Assembly (NCBI GenBank): GCA_910584595.1
Contig: CAJUBQ010000049.1
Coordinates: 1-33,482 of the forward strand
Length of the DNA: 33,482 bases
Reading direction: 5' to 3'
DNA from: an uncultured Eubacterium sp.
Lineage (GTDB): Bacteria; Bacillota; Clostridia; Lachnospirales; Lachnospiraceae
How positions within the stretch are numbered: the stretch's first letter is position 1; each line of letters starts with the position of its first letter. Shown one piece after another: positions 15,641 through 22,630 of the stretch. The notes below the pieces were generated by a model. The model saw nothing but the letters and a program-made list of their open reading frames with translations. It had not been told where the DNA came from and searched no databases. The position numbers were made by a program, and so were the translations under genes.

Positions 15641-16677
15641 GCAACACGGTGTTCCTGTTTGTTGTTTTTGGGCTTACCATTTACGGTGTATTTCATGGGG
15701 AAGATCTGGAAGCTATGATGCAGGCAATCCGGCAGGCGGATATCCGCTGGCTGCTGCCGGGAGTTTGTCTTGTTTTGTTTTTTATCTGGGGTGAATCGAT
15801 TATTATCTGGTATATGATGCGGTCATTTCGGATTTATCTGAGGAAAAGAATATGCTTTTTGTTTTCTTCGGTAGGATTTTTTTTCAGTTGTATTACACCC
15901 TCTGCTACCGGCGGTCAGCCGATGCAGATTTATTATATGAATAAAGAAAAGATACCGATTCCGGTTGCGACTGTGATTTTAATGGTTGTTACGATTACAT
16001 ATAAGCTTGTGCTTGTTGTGATCGGAGTCGGCATCCTGTTGTTTGGCCAGGGCTTTTTGCACCAATATTTAGAAGAAATACTTCCGGTATATTATCTGGG
16101 GCTGCTTTTGAATGTTTTTTGCGTCAGCTTTATGACCGTACTTGTGTTTCATCCGGTGCTGGCGGAAAAGATCATTTTAACAGGAATGGACTGGCTGGAA
16201 AAGCTGCATTTGATGAAAAAGAAACAGTCGCGCAGAGAAAAGTTTCAGGCTTCGATGGAAGTTTATCGTGAAACAGCTGCTTATTTAAAAGATCATAAAA
16301 GGGTGATTATATCTGTAGTTTTGATTACCTTTGTTCAACGCCTGGCTCTGTTTGCCGTCACATGGATGGTCTATCTGGCTTTTCGGCTGGAAGGAACTCC
16401 GATGTGGGATGTTGTGCTTTTACAGGCGGTGATTTCAGTTTCGGTAGATATGCTGCCGCTTCCCGGCGGTATGGGGATCAGTGAGTCGTTGTTTTTGAAA
16501 ATATTTACGGCCGTATTTGCATCTGTGACACTGCCGGCGATGGTTCTTTCCAGAGGGCTTGGCTATTACAGCCAGCTGCTTATCAGCGCGTTGTTTACGA
16601 TTGTGGCACAGCTTTATTATTCGGTGCGGGAGAGTAAAATTCCGCACAGATGCAGCAGATTAGATACGGAAGAATAG
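15616..16677 (+). CDS. Flippase-like / lysylphosphatidylglycerol synthase TM-domain protein
   Basis: This 353-residue protein of about eight membrane segments resembles the UPF0104 or LPG synthase transmembrane family. That family contains the flippase half of MprF but not its synthetase half. The typical features are the TPSATGGQPMQIYYM segment in the first third and PLPGGMGISE in the last third. A role in moving phospholipids across the membrane is inferred from MprF. It overlaps the PAP2 gene by 25 bases (translation may be coupled; AAAGGAA upstream) and is followed 9 bases later by the phosphatidylserine synthase gene. No catalytic lysyltransferase domain is present. Confidence 0.85.
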   Translation: MQSKKKAIGNTVFLFVVFGLTIYGVFHGEDLEAMMQAIRQADIRWLLPGVCLVLFFIWGESIIIWYMMRSFRIYLRKRICFLFSSVGFFFSCITPSATGGQPMQIYYMNKEKIPIPVATVILMVVTITYKLVLVVIGVGILLFGQGFLHQYLEEILPVYYLGLLLNVFCVSFMTVLVFHPVLAEKIILTGMDWLEKLHLMKKKQSRREKFQASMEVYRETAAYLKDHKRVIISVVLITFVQRLALFAVTWMVYLAFRLEGTPMWDVVLLQAVISVSVDMLPLPGGMGISESLFLKIFTAVFASVTLPAMVLSRGLGYYSQLLISALFTIVAQLYYSVRESKIPHRCSRLDTEE

Positions 16678-16686
16678 GAGATTAGA

Positions 16687-17364
16687 ATGCTGGGTGTTTG
16701 GGATTATACAGTGATACTTACTTATGTCAGCTTTATATCAGCTGGAATCGGGATTTTTTGTGCGATATCGATGCATCTGCCATGGGCGATTTTTTTCCTG
16801 GCGTGTTCCGGATTGTGTGATATGTTTGACGGAAAGATTGCAAGAACAAAAAAAGACCGTACGGAGGACGAGAAAAAGTTTGGCATTCAAATAGACTCGT
16901 TATGCGATATCGTCTGTTTTGGGATACTGCCGATGGTTATCTGCTACAAAAGCGGAATGAAGCATATGTACAGTATTGTAATATTGGTATTATATGGCCT
17001 GGCAGGACTGGTGCGTCTGGCGCATTTTAATGTTATGGAAGAAAAGCGGCAGGAACAGACGGATGAGGATAAAAAATATTATCATGGGCTTCCGATTACT
17101 TCTATGGCGATTGCGCTGCCGCTTCTATATGTGCTGTCACCATTGCTTCCGGGACGGAAAGTATTTCTGGCTCTGATGCATGTGCTTGTTATGGTTGTTG
17201 GCGCGTTATTTATAGTAGATTTTAAACTTCGAAAACCTACAGTGATGGAGATGATTTTGCTGGTAGGCGTTGTAGCGTTATCTGTTGTGATATTGATATT
17301 TATTGGGCGCAGCTGGTGGGTATTTATCCATCATACAAAGTTTCCGATAGCTGTTTTTGACTGA
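16687..17364 (+). CDS. pssA: CDP-diacylglycerol-serine O-phosphatidyltransferase
   Basis: This enzyme makes phosphatidylserine from CDP-diacylglycerol and serine in the membrane. The CDP-alcohol phosphotransferase signature is complete: D45, D48-G49, A52-R53, G66, D70 and D74. A 12-residue stretch (TKKDRTEDEKKF) lies between AR and G, longer than the usual eight. The 225 residues include about six to eight hydrophobic segments after the active site. The next gene encodes phosphatidylserine decarboxylase, which fixes the substrate as serine rather than glycerol phosphate. Ribosome binding site AGGAG is present. It is in the middle of the operon, 9 bases after the flippase-like gene. Confidence 0.92.
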   Translation: MLGVWDYTVILTYVSFISAGIGIFCAISMHLPWAIFFLACSGLCDMFDGKIARTKKDRTEDEKKFGIQIDSLCDIVCFGILPMVICYKSGMKHMYSIVILVLYGLAGLVRLAHFNVMEEKRQEQTDEDKKYYHGLPITSMAIALPLLYVLSPLLPGRKVFLALMHVLVMVVGALFIVDFKLRKPTVMEMILLVGVVALSVVILIFIGRSWWVFIHHTKFPIAVFD

Positions 17365-17381
17365 ACGGGAGGTGGATGGTT

Positions 17382-18293
17382 ATGCATTTGACGGCAGACC
17401 GGAGAGGAAAGATAGAAAAGGAACATTCCATACAGGATCGCCTGCTGGAAATATTATACGGCTGCAAGGCCGGAAGGATGCTCGTGCGGCCGCTGATATC
17501 GCCAGGAGTATCCAGACTGGGGGCGGCGTATTTAGATTCCAGAGCTTCTACGTTTTTTATACCGCTGTTTATTCATCATCATTCGATTCCGATGGAAGAT
17601 TATGAGCTTGTGTCGTATCGTTCCTTTAATGATTTCTTCAAACGAAAGCTGGCGGAAGGGGCGCGCAGTGTATCCATGGAGCAGGAAATTTTTGTCAGTC
17701 CATGTGACAGCAGGCTGAGCGTTTATAAGATTGATGATGCTTGTGCATTTTCTGTAAAGCATACTACGTATACGGTGCAAAGTCTGTTAAAAAACCGTAA
17801 GCTGGCAGAACGGTTTTCAGGCGGGTTTGCATGGGTGTTTCGGTTGTGTGTTGACGATTACCATCGGTATATATATACGGATGACGGTGTTGTATCCAGG
17901 CATTATCGGATTCCAGGCGTATTTCATACGGTAAATCCGGCAGCGAATGAGACATACCCGATTTATAAGGAGAACACAAGGGAATATTGTCTGTTAAAGT
18001 CTTTGCATTTTGGAACATTGCTTTTGATGGAGGTAGGAGCGATGTTTGTCGGGCGGATTGAAAACCGGCCGGGAGAGTGTACGGTTCGGCGTGGGGAAGA
18101 AAAAGGCAATTTTGCGTTTGGAGGTTCTACGGTTATCGTCTTGACACAAAAAGGACAGGTTGTGCCGGATGGAGATATTTTGCGTTATTCCAAAAGCGGG
18201 ATCGAGACAAAAGTAAAACTTGGAGAACATATAGGCATAAAGCGTAAAAAGAGGGAGAGAGGTCCTGAAATTGGAGCAAATGACATTATTTGA
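17382..18293 (+). CDS. psd: Phosphatidylserine decarboxylase proenzyme
   Basis: Psd decarboxylates phosphatidylserine to phosphatidylethanolamine. The 303-residue proenzyme has the self-cleavage motif GGST at 247-250, whose serine becomes the pyruvoyl group. Upstream are the conserved FNDFFKRKL, SPCDSR and DYHRYIY segments, whose Asp and His take part in processing. A start at 17382 gives GGAGG a 9-base spacing; the in-frame ATG at 17376 is too close. The C-terminus is basic and ends inside the next gene: rarA starts 23 bases before the stop. With pssA it forms the phosphatidylethanolamine branch. Confidence 0.94.
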   Translation: MHLTADRRGKIEKEHSIQDRLLEILYGCKAGRMLVRPLISPGVSRLGAAYLDSRASTFFIPLFIHHHSIPMEDYELVSYRSFNDFFKRKLAEGARSVSMEQEIFVSPCDSRLSVYKIDDACAFSVKHTTYTVQSLLKNRKLAERFSGGFAWVFRLCVDDYHRYIYTDDGVVSRHYRIPGVFHTVNPAANETYPIYKENTREYCLLKSLHFGTLLLMEVGAMFVGRIENRPGECTVRRGEEKGNFAFGGSTVIVLTQKGQVVPDGDILRYSKSGIETKVKLGEHIGIKRKKRERGPEIGANDII

Positions 18294-19596
18294 AAACAGT
18301 GTGCCGCAGCCATTGGCTGCAAGGCTGAGGCCGCTCAGTCTGGAAGAATATGTAGGGCAGACACATCTTCTTGGAAATGGGAAAGTATTACGGCGCCTGA
18401 TAGAAAGCGATCAGATCTCTTCCATGATTTTTTGGGGACCGCCCGGTGTTGGAAAGACTACGCTTGCCAGAATTATTGCAAATCATACAAAGGCAGCATT
18501 TATAGATTTTTCAGCGGTGACAAGTGGAATTAAGGAAATCCGCACTGTTATGCAGCAGGCGGAAAATAACCGCAGATATGGAGAAAAGACCATCGTATTT
18601 GTAGATGAGATTCATCGTTTTAATAAGGCGCAGCAGGATGCGTTTCTTCCTTTTGTAGAAAAAGGAAGCATTATTTTAATCGGAGCTACGACAGAAAATC
18701 CTTCCTTTGAAATAAACGGCGCTCTTTTATCCCGCTGCAAAGTATTTGTACTGCAGGCGCTTAAAACAAAAGAGCTGGTCGCTTTGCTGGAACGTGCGCG
18801 AACGGATTCCAGAGGGTTTGGAAATCTGCATGTTGTAATGGAACCCGGGATGTGTGAAGCAATTGCAAATTTTGCGAATGGAGACGCACGAACGGCGTTA
18901 TCTACACTGGAAATGGTCGTCTTAAACGGTGATACAAACGGCAGTACAATTACCGTAACAGCAGAAACATTGGAGCAGTGTATATCCAAAAAGTCTTTGC
19001 TATATGATAAAAAAGGAGAAGAACATTATAATCTGATCTCGGCTCTGCATAAATCGATGCGCAATTCCGATCCGGATGCCGCTGTCTATTGGCTTGCAAG
19101 GATGCTGGAAGCAGGGGAAGACCCGTTGTATGTAGCAAGACGTGTGATCCGTTTTGCAAGTGAAGATGTAGGGCTTGCGGACCCACAGGCATTGACAACA
19201 GCAGTGAATGCTTTTCAGGCATGTCATTTTATCGGGATGCCCGAATGTTCGCTGCATTTGACGCAGGCAGTTGTATATATGTCTCTGGCTCCAAAATCGA
19301 ATGCTTTGTATATGGCTTATGAACATGCGAAAAAAGATGCGCTGGAACAGCTGTCAGAACCGGTGCCGCTTGTCATCCGCAATGCGCCGACAAAGCTGAT
19401 GGAAGAGCTTTCTTATGGAGAAGGCTATCAGTATGCGCATGATACAGAGGAAAAGCTGACCTCGATGCAATGTATGCCGGATTCTCTTTTGGGAAAAGCG
19501 TATTACCATCCGACAGATCAGGGGATGGAAGCGGATCTGAAAAAACGTCTGGAACAGATCAAAGCATGGAAAGAGGCAAACGCTAATGAGCTATGA
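18271..19596 (+). CDS. rarA: Replication-associated recombination ATPase RarA
   Basis: RarA (MgsA) is a clamp-loader-like AAA+ ATPase acting at stalled replication forks. Walker A GPPGVGKT is at 56-63, Walker B VDEIH at 111-115, and the sensor ATTENPSFEINGALLSRC follows. The C-terminal tetramerisation region contains EDVGLADPQAL. The 441-residue length is normal. The start is a TTG at 18271 with GAGAGG 8 bases upstream; an ATG three codons later has poor spacing, so a TTG start is favoured. The gene overlaps psd by 23 bases and the response regulator gene by 11. A DNA-repair gene in this lipid and signalling operon is unexpected. Confidence 0.94.
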   Translation: MEQMTLFENSVPQPLAARLRPLSLEEYVGQTHLLGNGKVLRRLIESDQISSMIFWGPPGVGKTTLARIIANHTKAAFIDFSAVTSGIKEIRTVMQQAENNRRYGEKTIVFVDEIHRFNKAQQDAFLPFVEKGSIILIGATTENPSFEINGALLSRCKVFVLQALKTKELVALLERARTDSRGFGNLHVVMEPGMCEAIANFANGDARTALSTLEMVVLNGDTNGSTITVTAETLEQCISKKSLLYDKKGEEHYNLISALHKSMRNSDPDAAVYWLARMLEAGEDPLYVARRVIRFASEDVGLADPQALTTAVNAFQACHFIGMPECSLHLTQAVVYMSLAPKSNALYMAYEHAKKDALEQLSEPVPLVIRNAPTKLMEELSYGEGYQYAHDTEEKLTSMQCMPDSLLGKAYYHPTDQGMEADLKKRLEQIKAWKEANANEL

Positions 19597-20296
19597 CCGG
19601 AAACAAAACATTATGATATTGGAAGATGATGAGGATCTGGCAGAAGGAATACGCTTATCTTTAAACAGCAGCGAATTTACTTTTTATCTGTGCAGGACGA
19701 TTGCACAGGCAAGGGAACTGTTCCGGCTGTATCGGTTTGACCTTTTAATTTTGGATATTAACCTGCCGGATGGAAGCGGACTGGCGCTGTGCAGCCAGAT
19801 ACGGCGAAAAAGCCGCGTTCCGATTGCGCTGCTGACGGCAAAGGATATGGAAATGGACATTGTAAAGGGATTGGAGAGCGGAGCGGACGACTATATCACA
19901 AAACCATTCAGCCTGATGGTGCTGCGGGCAAGAGTGCGGGCGCTGCTGAGACGAAATATGGCAGAAGAGCACGCAGAGTATGCGGATGGGATGTTTCAGT
20001 TTTGCTTTGATACAATGAAATTTTATAAAGATGGAACGGCAATAGAATTAAGTAAAACCGAACAGAGAATTTTATATTTACTTGTCAAAAATGCCGGACA
20101 GATTCTTACAAGGGAACGGCTGCTGGAATGGGTGTGGCCGGAAGGTACGGAATATGTGGAAGATAATGCTTTGTCCGTTGGGATTCGCCGGTTAAGAGAT
20201 AAGTTGGAGGACGTTTCTTCAAAGCCTTGTCATATTAAAACGGTATATGGACAAGGATATATGTGGGAGGCTGATTCGTGTATTCGTATGTTGTAA
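19586..20296 (+). CDS. OmpR/PhoB-family response regulator
   Basis: This 236-residue protein has a receiver domain (about 7-120) with the acidic pair at D14-D15, the phospho-acceptor D57 in LILDINLPDGSG and the conserved lysine in YITKPFS. A winged-helix DNA-binding domain (about 140-230) ends with the typical TVYGQGYMWE. OmpR-type regulators bind direct repeats of about 11 bp, which fits the repeats before the ABC transporter and secreted-protein genes downstream. It overlaps rarA by 11 bases and the kinase gene by 19, so the three are on one transcript with coupled translation. Confidence 0.94.
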   Translation: MSYDRKQNIMILEDDEDLAEGIRLSLNSSEFTFYLCRTIAQARELFRLYRFDLLILDINLPDGSGLALCSQIRRKSRVPIALLTAKDMEMDIVKGLESGADDYITKPFSLMVLRARVRALLRRNMAEEHAEYADGMFQFCFDTMKFYKDGTAIELSKTEQRILYLLVKNAGQILTRERLLEWVWPEGTEYVEDNALSVGIRRLRDKLEDVSSKPCHIKTVYGQGYMWEADSCIRML

Positions 20297-21228
20297 TGTC
20301 TGCGTTTTTCTTTGCAGGCTGCATTGGCAGTTTCTTTGCTGCAAAATGGCATTATCAGTCGCAGTCAAAAAAAATGTATCAGAATCTGCTGCAAATATTA
20401 GACCGGTCACTGCATGGGGAGCTTGTGCAAAACAGTTATGACGAATCCATGGATGCAGCAGTTGCTGCACGATTAAACAGAATGGTGCAGATTACAAAGA
20501 CGCATCAAAAAGACGCTGAAAAAGAGCGGGATACGGTAAAGGCGCTCATATCTGATATCTCTCATCAGGTAAGAACACCACTCACTAATATAATGCTCTA
20601 TACAGGACTTTTAAAAGAACAGCCGTTATGCAGCGATGCTTTGCATTTAGCGGATAAGCTTCAAAAACAGTCTGACAAACTGGATTTTTTCATGAAAGAG
20701 CTTGTAAAATCTGCTTATACCGAACAGGAAATGATAGCGGTCCGGCCATGCCGGGTCAGTGTACAGGAAATCATACAAACAGCATGTCAGACCGTCGAAC
20801 TGGCTGCGATGAAAAAAGAAATTGTGATTGCTGCAGACAGTAAGGCGGCAGAAGGACTTACCTGCTATGCGGACAGAAAATGGACGATAGAAGCAGTTGC
20901 AAATGTGATCGAAAATGCAGTAAAATATTCACCGCAAAGCTCTGCCGTAGAGATATCTGTCGTTCCTTATGAGATATTTATCTGCATCCAAATCAAAGAC
21001 CGTGGGATTGGCATCAGGGAAGAAGAGCAGGGGCTTGTTTTCAGGCGTTTTTACCGTTCAAAAGATGTGAAAGATCTGACAGGATATGGAATTGGGCTGT
21101 ATCTTGTCAGAGAAGTATTAAGCAAACAGGGCGGTTATGCCAAAATACAGTCAGAGTATGGGAAGGGAACGATGGTGAGTCTGTATTTTCTGCGGTCTTG
21201 CGGGAATTTTGGATACGGCAGATCTTAG
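20278..21228 (+). CDS. Sensor histidine kinase with a minimal membrane sensor
   Basis: This 316-residue kinase has one N-terminal hydrophobic segment (about residues 2-22) and almost no extracellular part. The HisKA helix carries H96 in SDISHQVRTPL. The ATPase domain has the N box VIENAVKYSP, G1 DRGIGI and G2 GYGIGLYLV. The start is a GTG at 20278 with GGGAGG 7 bases upstream. Kinases of this compact type paired with FtsX-like ABC transporters (as in BceS systems) often sense through the transporter rather than by themselves; that is inference here. It overlaps the response regulator gene by 19 bases, and the ABC genes follow after 700 bp. Confidence 0.93.
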   Translation: MYSYVVMSAFFFAGCIGSFFAAKWHYQSQSKKMYQNLLQILDRSLHGELVQNSYDESMDAAVAARLNRMVQITKTHQKDAEKERDTVKALISDISHQVRTPLTNIMLYTGLLKEQPLCSDALHLADKLQKQSDKLDFFMKELVKSAYTEQEMIAVRPCRVSVQEIIQTACQTVELAAMKKEIVIAADSKAAEGLTCYADRKWTIEAVANVIENAVKYSPQSSAVEISVVPYEIFICIQIKDRGIGIREEEQGLVFRRFYRSKDVKDLTGYGIGLYLVREVLSKQGGYAKIQSEYGKGTMVSLYFLRSCGNFGYGRS

Positions 21229-21287
21229 CATGGATCTTCCATTTAGTGAACATACAAGCTATGACTCCTAAACTGGAGATCCATGCT
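21227..21287. terminator. Inverted repeat after the kinase gene
   Basis: AGCATGGATCTTCC (from 21227) pairs with GGAGATCCATGCT (ending 21287) with one bulge. It begins in the kinase stop codon and ends in the tail of the pseudogene on the other strand. It may terminate the long operon, though no T run follows directly. Confidence 0.5.
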
Positions 21288-21497
21288 GCATATTTACTTT
21301 TATAACTTCTGCATCAATGATGACGCTTGCGGTATTCGTTAATTCAGGCAGTGACATATATGGATAACAAACAGAACCTGTATAAACTGGCAAAGCGTTT
21401 TTGAGATTTGTTTTTGGATTTGCTGAGAAAGCTGCGCTTATTGTTAATGAGATGAAACTGAACGAAACGAATAAAGCGTTGTAAATCGTTTTTTCAT
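21268..21497 (-). pseudogene. Frameshifted, truncated gene for a secreted protein
   Basis: On the minus strand an ATG at 21497 has GGAGG five bases upstream and starts MKKRFTTL. Within a few codons the frame breaks. In the +1 frame the sequence continues FVSFSFISLTISAAFSA, the rest of a signal peptide, then a mature part containing SLPELTNTASVIIDAEVIKVN, and stops at 21268. The mature part resembles the start of small secreted clostridial proteins with a 'SLEEL..SDVIV.G.V' pattern, but it is cut after about 45 residues. It has both a frameshift and a truncation, so it is called a pseudogene. Its place between kinase and transporter suggests a former member of the module. Confidence 0.6.
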
Positions 21498-21509
21498 AAC
21501 TGCCTCCAT

Positions 21510-21600
21510 TTCTTATCTCTTATATTTATCTCTTATTTGTTATATTTATCTCTTGTTTGTTATATTTATCTCTTATATCTGTCTCTTATAGCTATATCTC
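21510..21600. repeat. A/T-rich short tandem repeats
   Basis: About five degenerate units built on TATCTCTTATTTGTTATATT, with a period near 20 bp shortening to 13-15 bp. They lie just upstream of the frameshifted secreted-protein gene on its coding strand. The function is unclear: it may be a slippage-prone promoter region. Confidence 0.7.
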
Positions 21601-21735
21601 AATAGTCATTTCAACGATGGGTCTGTGAGTAATGTCATTTGTGACAAACTGCCAATTATTTATCGTATTTTGCACCTTTTCTATGAATGATTTCTCTTGC
21701 TTTGGAAATAACCGTATATGAAATAAAACAGACCT
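21592..21735 (-). pseudogene. 3' remnant of an unidentified gene
   Basis: An open minus-strand frame of 47 codons has no start codon and ends in TAG at 21592. Its composition looks coding (HIRLFPKQEKSFIEKVQN..., then NNWQFVTNDITHRPIVEM). The upstream side runs into the double-hairpin repeat at 21744, which may have replaced the 5' part. I do not recognise the family. Confidence 0.4.
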
Positions 21736-21743
21736 TCAATATC

Positions 21744-21814
21744 ATCCGGCCCATCGCACAGCGATTTCCAATGGCCGGATGCGTAACAGTTCAATGGGTT
21801 ATCTGAACTGTTAC
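21744..21814. repeat. Double-hairpin repeat, copy 1
   Basis: Two adjacent stems: ATCCGGCC with GGCCGGAT around an inner small hairpin, then GTAACAGTTC with GAACTGTTAC around a 12-base loop. The same 71-bp sequence occurs at 32101 and 32246 with few changes. It lies immediately before the promoter of the ABC transporter. Confidence 0.85.
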
Positions 21815-21832
21815 AGGGAATTGTGTCAAAGC

Positions 21833-21876
21833 TGTCATGTTTCAGAAAGGTTTCAGAAAGATTTTTTTGCTATGAT
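21833..21876 (+). promoter_or_regulatory. Regulated promoter of the ABC transporter genes
   Basis: TGTCAT (21833-21838) is followed one base later by two 11-bp direct repeats, TTTCAGAAAGG (21840-21850) and TTTCAGAAAGA (21851-21861). A 9-base T-rich gap and TATGAT (21871-21876) as -10 come next. The repeats take the place of a -35 box, as in promoters activated by OmpR-type regulators. The same layout precedes the secreted-protein gene (26049-26092). Confidence 0.8.
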
Positions 21877-21927
21877 CTGTGATAAGAGGTTATAGGATAA
21901 CCGAAAACATAAAAAAGAGGTGTACAT

Positions 21928-22611
21928 ATGGATATTTTAGCAACAGAAAATTTAAAAAAGTATTACGGATCAGGTCAAACACAGGTAAAAGCTTTGGATG
22001 GCGTAACACTTTCCGTAAAAAACGGAGAGTTTATTGCTATAGTTGGAAAATCCGGAAGCGGAAAATCCACACTGCTGCATATGCTGGGCGGGCTGGATAC
22101 GCCAACGTCTGGCAGGGTTATTGTAGATGGCAATGATGTATCCGGCATGACAAAAGATGAAATGACTATTTTTCGTCGTAGGAATATTGGATTTGTATTT
22201 CAAAATTATAACTTGCTGCCGCTTATGAACGTGTGGGAAAACATTGTGCTTCCAATTCGTCTGGATGGAATTCGGCCGGACCGCAGGTATGTAGACGGTC
22301 TGCTTTCCATGCTTGGACTTATGGATAAAAAATATGCCATGCCGGGTCATCTTTCCGGCGGACAGCAGCAGCGGGTTGCATTGGCAAGAGCGCTGGCGGC
22401 CAAGCCTGCCATTCTTTTGGCGGATGAACCGACCGGAAATCTGGACAGCTGTACCGGACAAGATGTGATCGGACTGATTCGTATGAGCAGCGAAAGTTTG
22501 TCACAGACCGTTGTCATGATTACACATAATGAAGAAATCGCACAGATGGCAGGCAGAATTTTACGGATCGAGGACGGGAAAATTTATAGTCCGGATTCGG
22601 TGCAAATATAG
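21928..22611 (+). CDS. ABC transporter ATP-binding protein (MacB/BceA type)
   Basis: This 227-residue ATPase of the lipoprotein, peptide and antibiotic export group has Walker A GKSGSGKST (about 40-48), Q-loop FQNYNLLPLMNVWENI, signature LSGGQQQRVALARAL, Walker B ILLADEPTGNLD and the H-loop ITHNEEIA. It energises the FtsX-like permease encoded next, 19 bases downstream. The start has AAGAGGTG upstream. The unit lies behind a response-regulator-type promoter and follows the two-component genes, as in peptide-antibiotic sensing and detoxification modules. What is transported or sensed is unknown. Confidence 0.95.
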   Translation: MDILATENLKKYYGSGQTQVKALDGVTLSVKNGEFIAIVGKSGSGKSTLLHMLGGLDTPTSGRVIVDGNDVSGMTKDEMTIFRRRNIGFVFQNYNLLPLMNVWENIVLPIRLDGIRPDRRYVDGLLSMLGLMDKKYAMPGHLSGGQQQRVALARALAAKPAILLADEPTGNLDSCTGQDVIGLIRMSSESLSQTVVMITHNEEIAQMAGRILRIEDGKIYSPDSVQI

Positions 22612-22630
22612 ACAGGCAGGGGTGTTTATC

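Noticed and set aside
21510..21600. Possible CRISPR array in the tandem repeats
   Set aside because: Units are contiguous with no unique spacers and no cas genes are nearby.
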